A stretch of 64,000 nucleotides of DNA from Candidatus Nitronauta litoralis. Its GTDB lineage: Bacteria; Nitrospinota; Nitrospinia; Nitrospinales; Nitrospinaceae. Each line of letters begins with the position of its first letter. Position 1 is the stretch's first letter. The notes below the pieces were generated by a model that did not search any database, was not told the DNA's origin, and saw nothing but the letters and a program-made list of their open reading frames with translations. The translations under genes and the position numbers were made by a program. Location of the stretch: contig CP048685.1 of NCBI GenBank assembly GCA_015698285.1, forward strand, positions 1,984,001 to 2,048,000. Direction: 5' to 3'. Shown in pieces: positions 1 through 7,425 of this stretch.

Positions 1-181
1 CACGCCGCAGTCGGCTTTGCCTTTTGGCGGGCAGGTCCTGCCACTGGTCCTTATACGGCTTAAGCACCCGCCTTTCCTGATCATTTAAAGAATCCCAGGG
101 GACAACCTCCTGTCCCAGAGCCGGAGTCGTCACCTGGATCAACAGGCCTATAAGGAGGGCCCAACCGAGTGGTTTAATCAC
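1..181 (-). CDS. DUF3106-like exported protein (partial, 5' end only)
   Basis: Only the first 60 codons lie inside the window; the gene runs off its left edge. Translation from a GTG at 181 gives a hydrophobic N-terminus (signal peptide ending near TPALG) followed by a Trp-x-x-Leu, Gln-rich, Arg-rich segment (WDSLNDQERRVLKPYKDQW) like the repeated W..L...Q...L.P....W motif of DUF3106 proteins. The GTG overlaps the end of the upstream gene, so it is probably translationally coupled. It follows an ECF sigma factor and a DUF3619-like gene, an order known from several proteobacteria. Function unknown; an envelope or stress role is only inferred. Confidence 0.6.
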   Translation of the reverse strand, partial: MIKPLGWALLIGLLIQVTTPALGQEVVPWDSLNDQERRVLKPYKDQWQDLPAKRQSRLRR

Positions 182-431
182 GGGGAGGCTCCTCTTCGGG
201 ATTAGATGGTTCCGGGTTGTCATTAATATCATCCATTTGTTCCAGTTCCTCTGGATCGATCCATTCACCGTCTTCCGTTTCAAACTCTCCCAGATACTCC
301 AGCAGTTCCAGGGAGGGGACAACGTCACTACCATTGTCTCCTTTATCATTGGAAGGGGGCTCCCCATATACCGGTGTGCACAGGATCCACAAAAGCAAGA
401 TCAGGCTTGAAAAAATATCAGCCGGTTTCAT
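174..431 (-). CDS. small acidic exported protein of the sigma-factor operon
   Basis: 85 residues starting at ATG 431, which overlaps the stop of the upstream gene (stop at 418-420). That overlap argues against the longer in-frame start at 485. Residues 1-21 form a signal peptide (MKPADIFSSLILLLWILCTP) with a likely cleavage after VYG. The mature part is very acidic, rich in Glu, Asp and Pro, and ends in a Glu/Pro tail. I do not recognise a domain. Its place between the DUF3619-like and DUF3106-like genes suggests it belongs to the same regulon as the ECF sigma factor. Confidence 0.6.
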   Translation of the reverse strand: MKPADIFSSLILLLWILCTPVYGEPPSNDKGDNGSDVVPSLELLEYLGEFETEDGEWIDPEELEQMDDINDNPEPSNPEEEPPRD

Positions 432-789
432 AGGTTTCCGCTGGATCTTTTTCTGCCAGCCAGGCATAGAACTCCATGTCCTCATAGAACTCCAGTTGAT
501 CTGTTGTCGCCAGTAATTCGAGGTCTTCCAGAGTGCTACCCGACTGCTTTTTTGCCGGTCCGTTTAATGTAAACACCAGTGCCAGAAGAAGACACGCTGC
601 CAATGCGAACCCGGGTGCGGGTCGGGTTATCCACTCACGCCACCAGGAAGGGTTGCTTTTCTGTTCCAACGCACGATATCGCGCCTGCGTGAGGCGCGAT
701 TGCAAACCCGCATCCAGATTGTCGGAAGACTTATCCATCAGGTTTTTTGCGAACTGTTCGAAATCCCTGTTTTCGGGTTGCTGGCTCAT
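418..789 (-). CDS. DUF3619-like single-pass membrane protein, possible anti-sigma factor
   Basis: 123 residues starting at ATG 789, which overlaps the sigma-factor stop as ATGA; this is preferred over an upstream in-frame start at 867. A soluble N-terminal half (EQFAKNLMDKSSDNLDAGLQSRLTQARYRAL) precedes one transmembrane helix (PGFALAACLLLALVFTL), followed by a short acidic tail ending in LEFYEDMEFYAWLAEKD. This matches the small DUF3619 proteins encoded directly after ECF sigma factors. By position it could hold the sigma factor at the membrane as an anti-sigma factor, but no zinc-binding HxxxCxxC motif is visible, so that role is inference. Confidence 0.6.
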   Translation of the reverse strand: MSQQPENRDFEQFAKNLMDKSSDNLDAGLQSRLTQARYRALEQKSNPSWWREWITRPAPGFALAACLLLALVFTLNGPAKKQSGSTLEDLELLATTDQLEFYEDMEFYAWLAEKDPAETYETG

Positions 790-1313
790 GGCCAATGGTC
801 CTTTAATAATTTCTTTAAAGTTTGTACCGCTCTTGAGTGATGCGTTTTGACTGATCCCTCGGAACACCCCATGGCTTTGGCAGTTTCGGCTACGCTCAAT
901 TCTTCCCAGGAGCGCAACAGGAACGCTTGTTGTTGCCGAAGGGGAAGACGCTCAATTGCCGCCTGCAAGGCATCGCCGGAATCGCAAATGGATAGTTCTT
1001 TTTCAGGACTTCTTCCTCTAGGATCGGCCAACCGGGCGATGGGATCCGAATCATCTTCTTCGTCCTGCTTACTGCCGATCCACCATGCTGTCCAGCGATT
1101 GCGGACATTCTGTCTTCGATGCCAGTCGCGAATCCGGTTTTGCACAATGCGGAAAAACAGGGGGCGTCGTTCCTCTTCCGGCTTGTCTGCATAACTTTTG
1201 ACGAATGCCATCATGGCGTCCTGCACAATATCGAGCGCTTCGTCAGGGTTGCTCGTTGCGAATTGTGCCATTTGGAAGGCCCGCCTTTCAACTGATTGCA
1301 GGAATTCGTCCAT
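786..1313 (-). CDS. ECF-type RNA polymerase sigma factor
   Basis: 175 residues. Region 2 lies near residues 10-75 (EALDIVQDAMMAFVKSY, then FFRIVQNRIRDWHRRQ). An acidic linker of about 30 residues follows (DEEDDSDPIARL). Region 4 spans about residues 115-170, with RLPLRQQQAFLLRSWEELS and the helix-turn-helix ETAKAMGCSEGSVKTHHSRA. It should direct RNA polymerase to a small set of promoters. The next three genes overlap it or each other by a few bases, so sigma factor, DUF3619-like protein, acidic exported protein and DUF3106-like protein form one translationally coupled operon. The inducing signal is not evident. Confidence 0.88.
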   Translation of the reverse strand: MDEFLQSVERRAFQMAQFATSNPDEALDIVQDAMMAFVKSYADKPEEERRPLFFRIVQNRIRDWHRRQNVRNRWTAWWIGSKQDEEDDSDPIARLADPRGRSPEKELSICDSGDALQAAIERLPLRQQQAFLLRSWEELSVAETAKAMGCSEGSVKTHHSRAVQTLKKLLKDHWP

Positions 1314-1393
1314 TCCCCTTGAAAGCTCCCTGAGAATTGGTTACCCAAGCTAGCATAACGGTTTTCCCAGAGAGAGCCAGGGGTAAAAATCTA

Positions 1394-2077
1394 TTAGCGA
1401 CGGGCTTTTCTATCCAGACGCTTGTTGACACGTTCACCCTTGCGGTCCAATCGTTTGTTCACGCGTTCGCCTTTGCGATCCAGTCGCTGGTTGATGCGGT
1501 CTCCTTTTCTGTCCAGGCGGTCAGCTCGCAATTCGTTGCCATTGGCGCGGGCACGATCCGCTTTTCTGTCCAACCTCTGGTTGATGCGGTCTCCTTTATT
1601 ATCGAGACGCCTTTCGACACGATCACCTTTTCGGTCTAGCCGACGTTCCGCACGATCACCTGCACGATCCAGATTTGCGCGACGGGGAGGTTGGCCGTTG
1701 TCAATTCGATTTTGAATCCGCTGACCTTTATTATCGAGCCTCTGGTCCACTCGTTGACCTTTTCGGTCAAGTCGGTTGTCGATCCGGTCGCCTTTGCGAT
1801 CAAGCCGGTTTTCGATGCGGTCTCCTTTTGTATCGAGGCGATCCGCACGTGCGCCGTTGCCGTTGGCCCGGGCCCGATCGGCCCTTGCGTCCAGCCGGTC
1901 GTTGATGCGTTCCCCTTTATTATCGAGGCGTTCGTTGATCCGGTCACCCCTGTTGTCCAGGCGGTCTTCGATCCGATCACCTTTTGTATCAAATTTGTCT
2001 TCCACATCTGCCATAGCGGGAACAGTTATCAACAAACCGGTGAGGCAAAGTGTGCTCAGTATCAGTTGGGTATTCAT
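1394..2077 (-). CDS. exported protein built of 11-residue charged repeats
   Basis: 227 residues starting at ATG 2077 with GGAG upstream. Residues 1-23 are a clean signal peptide (TLCLTGLLITVPAMA). The rest is almost entirely copies of an 11-residue unit of the form DxKGDRINxRL, roughly 15 units, interrupted twice by an ARADRARANGN-type insert and once by a Gln-Pro-Pro-Arg-Arg segment. Leu, Arg and Asp recur every 11 residues, the hendecad spacing of right-handed coiled coils. The protein is highly charged and basic overall, with no Cys and hardly any aromatics. No enzymatic domain is visible. Similar repeat proteins are known as uncharacterised exported proteins; a periplasmic structural or nucleic-acid-like binding role is a guess. 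Confidence 0.75.
   Translation of the reverse strand: MNTQLILSTLCLTGLLITVPAMADVEDKFDTKGDRIEDRLDNRGDRINERLDNKGERINDRLDARADRARANGNGARADRLDTKGDRIENRLDRKGDRIDNRLDRKGQRVDQRLDNKGQRIQNRIDNGQPPRRANLDRAGDRAERRLDRKGDRVERRLDNKGDRINQRLDRKADRARANGNELRADRLDRKGDRINQRLDRKGERVNKRLDRKGERVNKRLDRKARR
1420..2010 (-). repeat. imperfect 33-bp tandem repeats inside a coding region
   Basis: The DNA under the exported repeat protein is a run of imperfect 33-bp units, each encoding one 11-residue segment, with core words such as cggtcgcctttgcgatc recurring along the plus strand. Divergence is mostly silent or conservative, so the repeats are maintained as protein repeats. Unequal recombination could change the copy number between strains. 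Confidence 0.75.
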
Positions 2078-2238
2078 CTCAATCTCCAGGAGTAGGTTCG
2101 ATTTTGCTTCTTACAAGCTAAAAACGCACCCGGAGCGGATCGGTTGACAAAGAATTTTAAAAATTTTCTGTGGAGCAGAGAGTGGACTTCAGAAGAGTTG
2201 AAATCAGGTTTTTTGGAGCGAGGAAAAGTCTGGGTATT

Positions 2239-3198
2239 TTATTCTGCTCCTGATCGGCTACTCAGGAAATGGACCATGTTGCAGATAGTGTAATTGACCG
2301 GGGTGTCCACACCGTGTTTTTTGCCTAGTGCAACAACAGCGCCATTCAGGGCATTAATTTCAGTGGGTTTGTGCGATCGGATGTCCTGTAACATCGACGG
2401 TTCGTGCTGGTAGGTGGGTGGAAGCTGCTTTTCGTAGAACGTGGTCAGGAAATCCTGAGCTGAAGTCCAATGAGTGTGGTGATTTGAGGCTTTGATCACA
2501 TTGAATACTTCGTGGGCAATGCGCGACATTAAGTCCCGTGTGTGTTCCGATTCACCGAGCAATCCGTAGGGCACACCAAACAGTGTGGACAATCCATTGA
2601 GCATGCAGTTGTAGAGCATTTTTGCCCAGAGGTCTTTTTCAATGTCTTCGGTTATTTTAGAGGGCAGCCCGCCTTTTCTTAAAGCACGTGCAAGGGGCTC
2701 CAGGCTTTCCAGGTCGTCATCAAAAAGGCTTCCCAGGTGGACGGAATCGGCGTGTACCGTGATGTCGACCTGATTGGGTTTAGGTCGACGAAACCCGGTA
2801 ATGATACGTCCTGTTTTTATTTGCTCAGTGGGGAAAAAGGCGGCGAATGTTTCTGCGTTGCCCCAGCCGTTCTGGCACAGAACAAACTGGGTTTTGTCAG
2901 TTTTTAGTTCCGGAGTGGCGGCCAGCATCTCGCCTGCCGTCCGGGTGTCATAGGACTTGGTGCAAATCAGTATGTAATCGTAGGGTCCGGACTCCGGTTC
3001 TTCGAGGTCGCAAAATGCGCTGAAGGAGAAAGGCGGTGCATGAAAGTCCCCAAACAATCCGGTACGTTCGAGTCCGTCAATACTGAGAGCTGAAACGGTT
3101 TCCTCGCGTCCGATAAGATGAACTGTGTGGTCGGCTTTGATGAGGCAGTTGGCCAGGCCCAGGCCCACAGCACCGGCACCAAAAATCATGATCTGCAT
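2239..3198 (-). CDS. panE: 2-dehydropantoate 2-reductase (ketopantoate reductase)
   Basis: 319 residues, the usual family length. It reduces ketopantoate to pantoate with NADPH in pantothenate and coenzyme A synthesis. The N-terminus carries the Rossmann motif GAGAVG at residues 7-12. Further on come the ICTKSYDT strand of the nucleotide domain, the catalytic-lysine region WAKMLYNCMLN and the substrate-binding segment PSMLQDIRSHKPTEINALNG near the C-terminus. It is transcribed alone, with no other pantothenate genes nearby. Family members can be hard to tell from other ApbA/PanE reductases, but the conserved C-terminal motif supports the assignment. Confidence 0.82.
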   Translation of the reverse strand: MQIMIFGAGAVGLGLANCLIKADHTVHLIGREETVSALSIDGLERTGLFGDFHAPPFSFSAFCDLEEPESGPYDYILICTKSYDTRTAGEMLAATPELKTDKTQFVLCQNGWGNAETFAAFFPTEQIKTGRIITGFRRPKPNQVDITVHADSVHLGSLFDDDLESLEPLARALRKGGLPSKITEDIEKDLWAKMLYNCMLNGLSTLFGVPYGLLGESEHTRDLMSRIAHEVFNVIKASNHHTHWTSAQDFLTTFYEKQLPPTYQHEPSMLQDIRSHKPTEINALNGAVVALGKKHGVDTPVNYTICNMVHFLSSRSGAE

Positions 3199-3272
3199 GA
3201 ATCGTCCTTTGAAAGCATGGAAGGATATTTTATTTAAATAACTATAGCATTAAATTATTGATTGCCAGTGGA

Positions 3273-3989
3273 TCAACCCAATTCATCGAGTATTGGAATA
3301 TCCCTCCGCATGTCCGGGTCTAACCGGTTCCACAGCACACCTTTGGGGCGCGCGTGTGGATTTTTGCAGCGTACAGTTTCGGACGGGGTGAATATCCAGT
3401 CGAGAGGAATATCCCAGGGTTCTATTTTCCATCTGCCAGTAACAAGCTGCGCATCATGCACTGTTGTGACAATGGTTGTTTTGGGGTCGACCCGTTTCAA
3501 TTGTGTAGCGATACCAAACTCCAGATCGGAGTATCCCCCTCCTTTGCCTGCCCGTGTTCCATTTTTACGAACAGCGACGGAACCGGCTACGATAAGATCG
3601 ATGAAGGGTAGAGCATCTGGGGCAACCGGTTTCCCAAACTTGACCGACCCGCGGATGCTCACCGCCTTTCTGAAATTCTGCGGGTCGATGGTTTTAGGAT
3701 CCAGGCAGATAAAACATTCCTTTTCGCGCAGACGAGGCACTGCCATATAAACGGTTTTGCCTTGCCGAAGCGCGTTCAGACGTACCGGCAATTGGGGTGC
3801 ATCGGGATTGCATTTGAGCGTTTTGGCCTCAAGAAATGAAGGATGCTCCGCCAGGCGCTCGGCAGCCGCCTCGGCTCCTTTGAAATTAGGTATACGTCCC
3901 TTAATGGGAAAAGGAAAGCGTCCCACCCCTTGTGATTGCATCTCATCCCAGACCTGATCGCGGATCTCTTTTTTGGTTACAATGGTCAT
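3273..3989 (-). CDS. 5-formyltetrahydrofolate cyclo-ligase family protein
   Basis: 238 residues. The glycine-rich signature RAGKGGGYSDLE near residue 168 matches the nucleotide- and substrate-binding loop of the 5-formyl-THF cyclo-ligase fold (usual form GyGgGyYDR). The N-terminal KKEIRDQVWDEM and the Val-His-Asp-Ala-Gln segment (TTVHDAQLV) also fit. Length and details resemble the MTHFSD-like branch more than bacterial YgfA, so ATP-dependent conversion of 5-formyl-THF to methenyl-THF is likely but not certain. It stands alone; the start ATG lies at 3989, just upstream of a divergent gene. Confidence 0.72.
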   Translation of the reverse strand: MTIVTKKEIRDQVWDEMQSQGVGRFPFPIKGRIPNFKGAEAAAERLAEHPSFLEAKTLKCNPDAPQLPVRLNALRQGKTVYMAVPRLREKECFICLDPKTIDPQNFRKAVSIRGSVKFGKPVAPDALPFIDLIVAGSVAVRKNGTRAGKGGGYSDLEFGIATQLKRVDPKTTIVTTVHDAQLVTGRWKIEPWDIPLDWIFTPSETVRCKNPHARPKGVLWNRLDPDMRRDIPILDELG

Positions 3990-4092
3990 TTATAAAGGGG
4001 CATTATTAAGTTGGAGGCTATCCTACCGATGAGAATTCTAGCACGGAGGTACCCTGTGCTTTGCCAGCAAGGTTATTTATTGAGATATACAC

Positions 4093-4785
4093 ATGATTGA
4101 AATCGCAACCTGGTTGTTATCGTTTGCTTTGGTGTCTGCGCCCGGTGTTAAAATTCCGGATTCCGGCGTCGTGGTTCAGGTCCATAGTGGAGACCGGTTT
4201 ACGATAAGATCGGAGGGGCATTTTTTTAAAGTGCGGCTGGCGCATATTTATGCACCACATTTAACACAACCGTTCGGTGATCGTTCCAAAGAATTTCTGG
4301 AGAAAATGGTGCTTCAGCATCGGGTAAAAATCCAAAAAGTGATCAATGATAAATTTAACCGATTGGTTGTGGAGGCTCAGTTGCCCGGAGGTCTCCGGGT
4401 AAATGACGAAATGGTTGCAGCGGGGATGGCATGGCATTACCGTGTGGCAGAGAAACCCAAAAAATATCTGGCGAAGCTTGAGCATCAGGCGTTTTCACAT
4501 AAACTGGGATTCTGGGTGCAGAGAAACCCCGTTCCCCCCTGGGAGTTTGCACGTGAACGCCTCATCCCACCTCCACCTGTGAATGACAGGCAGGCAGATT
4601 ACGACCGGATATTTCACTATGGACTTATAGGAGATCGCAAAACCCGTACGTATAAATGGCCGGAGTGCCACAATTACAGGAAACCCAAAAAACCTGTTAT
4701 TTTTCCCAGCATTCTCGATGCTGAAGCCAGCGGTTTTCGAGCCTCCCGCGATTGTCACCTTTCTGTAAACCGCAACCGAAGCTAA
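4093..4785 (+). CDS. staphylococcal nuclease-fold protein with altered active site
   Basis: 230 residues with a short signal peptide (residues 1-16). Residues 24-155 follow the SNase/thermonuclease fold: VVVQVHSGDRFTI, then FKVRLAHIYAP, QPFGDRSKEFL, NRLVVEAQ and a GLGFW-like KLGFWVQ. Asp34, Arg48 and Arg90 match conserved positions, but the family motif GIDAPE reads HIYAPH here, so the calcium-binding Asp is Tyr53 and the general-base Glu is His56. The protein is therefore probably not a normal calcium-dependent nuclease; it may bind ligand without cleaving or use another metal. The C-terminal 75 residues are Pro- and Arg-rich with no recognised domain. Confidence 0.68.
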   Translation: MIEIATWLLSFALVSAPGVKIPDSGVVVQVHSGDRFTIRSEGHFFKVRLAHIYAPHLTQPFGDRSKEFLEKMVLQHRVKIQKVINDKFNRLVVEAQLPGGLRVNDEMVAAGMAWHYRVAEKPKKYLAKLEHQAFSHKLGFWVQRNPVPPWEFARERLIPPPPVNDRQADYDRIFHYGLIGDRKTRTYKWPECHNYRKPKKPVIFPSILDAEASGFRASRDCHLSVNRNRS

Positions 4786-4927
4786 GGTCCGTTCACATAT
4801 CTGGTTTGGTGGATTTGTTTTACCAGGCTTCCTTGAGTAAGGCGAGTCTCTCCTGTATTTCATGTTACACTTGGTCAATCGTATTTTTAACTGGTCAGGT
4901 GATTCCATACCCTATCGAAGGTCAAGT

Positions 4928-5536
4928 ATGATGAGACAGAAACTGGCACTGGTGTGTATTTTAATGTTGGCATTTACAGGGTGTCTGAGTGCTGATGTGC
5001 AGCAGCGGGTGTCTGCGCTGGAACAAAAGATTCAAACAAACCCGACAGATGCTGCGGCACATCGAGAACTGGGGAAAGTCTGGTTCGAGGGAGGGCATGA
5101 TAAAAAGGCGGTGGAGCATCTCTCCATGGCGGCGAAACTCGAACCGCAGGGCGCAGAGACCATCACCATGCTGGGAACGGCTTTTGCCCGGATGGGGGAT
5201 TACGATAACGCGATCCGCGTGTTGACTGCCGGGCAGCAGCAGGGTTCGGCGAAAAACGATTTCGCCCTGGGTTCCGCTCTATTGGGGGCCGGGCAATACG
5301 ATGAGGGAGTAGCCGCTATTAAAAAAGCGCTCCAGAAGGACCCTTCGCTTGCAAATATGGTGAAGGTGGCAGTCAAGGCACCCAATGCTGAAACGGTGGC
5401 CAAGGCTTTGCAGAGTGCCAGTGCTCAAGACCAGGCATTGGAGGAAGTGCTGGAGCAATCCTACAGCGATTTAAAAGATCAAATTCGCCAGGACGTGCGC
5501 GAACAGATCGCTGAGGACATCATTCTCGAAAAATAA
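4928..5536 (+). CDS. TPR-containing lipoprotein
   Basis: 202 residues from ATG 4928 (a second ATG follows at 4931), preceded by GAAGG. An upstream in-frame start at 4862 is rejected because it would bury the signal sequence. The lipobox LAFTGC puts the lipidated cysteine near residue 19. The remainder contains about three tetratricopeptide repeats (DAAAHRELGKVWFEGGHDKKAVEHL, AETITMLGTAFARMGDYDNAI, DFALGSALLGAGQYDEGV), then an acidic C-terminal helix. It is probably a scaffold protein on the periplasmic side of a membrane. It lies 14 bp before trhP and may share its transcript, without an obvious functional tie. Confidence 0.75.
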   Translation: MMRQKLALVCILMLAFTGCLSADVQQRVSALEQKIQTNPTDAAAHRELGKVWFEGGHDKKAVEHLSMAAKLEPQGAETITMLGTAFARMGDYDNAIRVLTAGQQQGSAKNDFALGSALLGAGQYDEGVAAIKKALQKDPSLANMVKVAVKAPNAETVAKALQSASAQDQALEEVLEQSYSDLKDQIRQDVREQIAEDIILEK

Positions 5537-5550
5537 TCGACAAAGATTTA

Positions 5551-6885
5551 ATGACTAATTCATCCAACATACAATCAGTGCCCGAGTTGCTGGCACCCGC
5601 CGGGAGCCGGGAGAAAATGGACTATGCGTTTGCTTATGGGGCGGATGCGGTCTACGCGGGGGTCCCCAAGTTTTCTTTGAGAGCGAGGGATAACCCTTTT
5701 AAAGACGCGACCCTGCGTGATGCCATTGAGCGAACGCATGAGCTCGGAAAAAAAATCTACATTACGGCGAACATCCTGCCACCAAACCGCAAGATCGAAG
5801 CATTCAAAAAATCGCTGGCGTATTTTGCGGAAGCCAGGCCGGATGCCTTCATCATGGCGGATCCAGGATTGATTGGCTACGCGATCAAAGAGTTTCCGGA
5901 TGTTCCCGTCCATCTTTCTGTCCAGTCGAATACCATCAACTGGGAGTCGGCCAAATTCTGGTACGAGTGCGGTGTCCAGCGCATTATTTTGTCGCGCGAA
6001 CTTTCACTGCCTGAAATTCGCGAGTTTCACGAAAAGGTGCCGGGTCTGGAGCTGGAAGCGTTTGTCCATGGTGCTATTTGTATCGCCTATTCGGGTCGAT
6101 GTCTTCTTTCGAATTATTTTAATCACCGCGATGCCAATCAGGGAACCTGTACCAACAGTTGCCGCTGGGAATACGATATACACCAGCAACCTGCGGGGTA
6201 TGACGGTTACGTGTCTGATACGCACCGCCCGGATTTGCTGCAGGGCGATTATTTTCTGGAAGAGAGAGAGCGGCCGGGTGAGTTGATGCCGATTGATGAA
6301 GATGAGCACGGCACCTACATCATGAATTCAAAAGACCTGCGCGCGATTGAACTGCTGAGTCAGATGCGTGACGCTGGTATCTGTTCATTCAAGATTGAAG
6401 GTCGATCAAAAACCCTGTACTACCTGTCGCTTGTGATAAAAAACTACCGCCGGGCCTTGAATGATCTTGCTGCAGGAAAATCGTTTGATTCTTCCTTGAT
6501 TGATGAAATAGCAAAGACGGCCAACCGTGGATTCACCTCGGCGTTTCTTGTGCCCAAGTCCGACCACCAGACCGAACGTTTTGATTCACCACAGGAGCCT
6601 GATCTGCCTCAGGTGTTCGCAGGTCAGGTGATGGATCACCGCCCCGGCTGGATGGAAGTGGAGGTCAAAAACCGCATCAAGCTTGGGGACCGAGTGGAAT
6701 ATATTGCCCCGTCCGGCCAACAGGTTTTTACGATTTCAGGTATGGAAAAGCAAACGGGAGAGGCAATAGAAGTGGCTCATGGGGGTGCTGGGCGTGTATG
6801 GATCGCATGCGACATGCAGCCGGAACCTTTTGCCTTGCTCAGCCGTATCTGCGAACCTGTCACATCTGCATCGGCAATATCTTAG
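5551..6885 (+). CDS. trhP: U32-family prephenate-dependent tRNA uridine hydroxylase TrhP (YegQ)
   Basis: 444 residues, close to E. coli YegQ/TrhP (about 450) and colinear with it. It opens with PELLAPAGSREKMDYAFAYG and ADAVYAG, continues with DPGLIGYA, HLSVQSN and ILSRELSLPEI, then VHGAICIAYSGRCLLSNY and the cysteine-rich NQGTCTNSCRWEY, and ends with GTYIMNSKDLRAIELL and FKIEGRSK. In E. coli this protein works with prephenate to make 5-hydroxyuridine at position 34 of tRNAs. U32 members were long called peptidases; no protease chemistry is implied here. A second U32 paralogue (TrhO/RlhA-like) is not in the window. Confidence 0.87.
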   Translation: MTNSSNIQSVPELLAPAGSREKMDYAFAYGADAVYAGVPKFSLRARDNPFKDATLRDAIERTHELGKKIYITANILPPNRKIEAFKKSLAYFAEARPDAFIMADPGLIGYAIKEFPDVPVHLSVQSNTINWESAKFWYECGVQRIILSRELSLPEIREFHEKVPGLELEAFVHGAICIAYSGRCLLSNYFNHRDANQGTCTNSCRWEYDIHQQPAGYDGYVSDTHRPDLLQGDYFLEERERPGELMPIDEDEHGTYIMNSKDLRAIELLSQMRDAGICSFKIEGRSKTLYYLSLVIKNYRRALNDLAAGKSFDSSLIDEIAKTANRGFTSAFLVPKSDHQTERFDSPQEPDLPQVFAGQVMDHRPGWMEVEVKNRIKLGDRVEYIAPSGQQVFTISGMEKQTGEAIEVAHGGAGRVWIACDMQPEPFALLSRICEPVTSASAIS

Positions 6886-6904
6886 GTGGCCTTCTGCTGA
6901 AAAT

Positions 6905-7102
6905 CTATTCTGGGTTGTCTTTATCCACGTCATTTGTGGGAGAGTCTACCAATATAATCACGGAGAGAAGGAATACCCCCAATAAAAACAATAGCCATCC
7001 CCCCTCCGTTTCCTCTCGAAAATCAAAGATATCGTAGGTGAGCATGCCATCGATAATGAGGGCGATGATGACCATTAAAATCAGCAGTAAGGTTTTCTTC
7101 AA
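6905..7102 (-). CDS. small two-helix membrane protein
   Basis: 65 residues from a TTG at 7102, with no clear ribosome binding site, so the start is uncertain. Two hydrophobic stretches (LLLILMVIIALIIDGML and GWLLFLLGVFLLSVIILV) are joined by a short charged loop, with a short acidic C-terminal tail. Hydrophobic patterning and the positively charged start (MKK) make it plausible as a real small inner-membrane protein. It runs convergent to trhP. No family is recognised. Confidence 0.42.
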   Translation of the reverse strand: MKKTLLLILMVIIALIIDGMLTYDIFDFREETEGGWLLFLLGVFLLSVIILVDSPTNDVDKDNPE

Positions 7103-7425
7103 AATAAACGACCTATCAGTGACTTAAGGCGAGGCTTGTACTTGCGAACCACGCTTCCAGAGTCTAGTATGAACGCTTTTAGTGGATTATCAATGTAACC
7201 TCTTAAAATAGCAATCGTCGTTTCCGAATTCCAAAATTTTTGGACAAAGGCTTTTAACTTTAAGGATAACAGAGCCGGAAGCAATTTTTTTAGGTGCTCT
7301 CGGGAGTTGTCCTTTATAATAGGTTTTAGAGGAAAATGGGCGACCCATTTTCCTGAAGAAGACCCGGCTCTCTTATAGCTGGTTTCTGAACGTTTTTCAC
7401 CAACCTCAACACCCTGAATAAAACT
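7103..7425. other. intergenic region upstream of hpnH
   Basis: No credible gene is present; minus-strand open frames reaching into hpnH are antisense shadows. It holds the divergent promoter regions of the small membrane protein and hpnH and a perfect palindrome at 7331-7353. I see no clear -35/-10 pair. Confidence 0.5.
7331..7353. repeat. perfect 10-bp inverted repeat upstream of hpnH
   Basis: GGAAAATGGG and CCCATTTTCC are separated by 3 bases (cga). There is no T-run on either side, so it is not a typical terminator. It lies about 75 bp before the hpnH start and could be an operator or an mRNA hairpin; the role is unproven. Confidence 0.5.

Noticed and set aside
1420-2010. Regular short repeats as a possible CRISPR array
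   Set aside because: The units are contiguous 33-bp coding repeats without spacers and keep a protein frame with a signal peptide.
1337-2147. Several plus-strand open frames over the repeat protein
   Set aside because: They arise because the 33-bp repeats leave all frames open; only the minus-strand frame has a signal peptide and a ribosome site.
4495-4908. Minus-strand open frame antisense to the SNase-fold gene
   Set aside because: It is a shadow of the plus-strand gene; no start signal or domain supports it.
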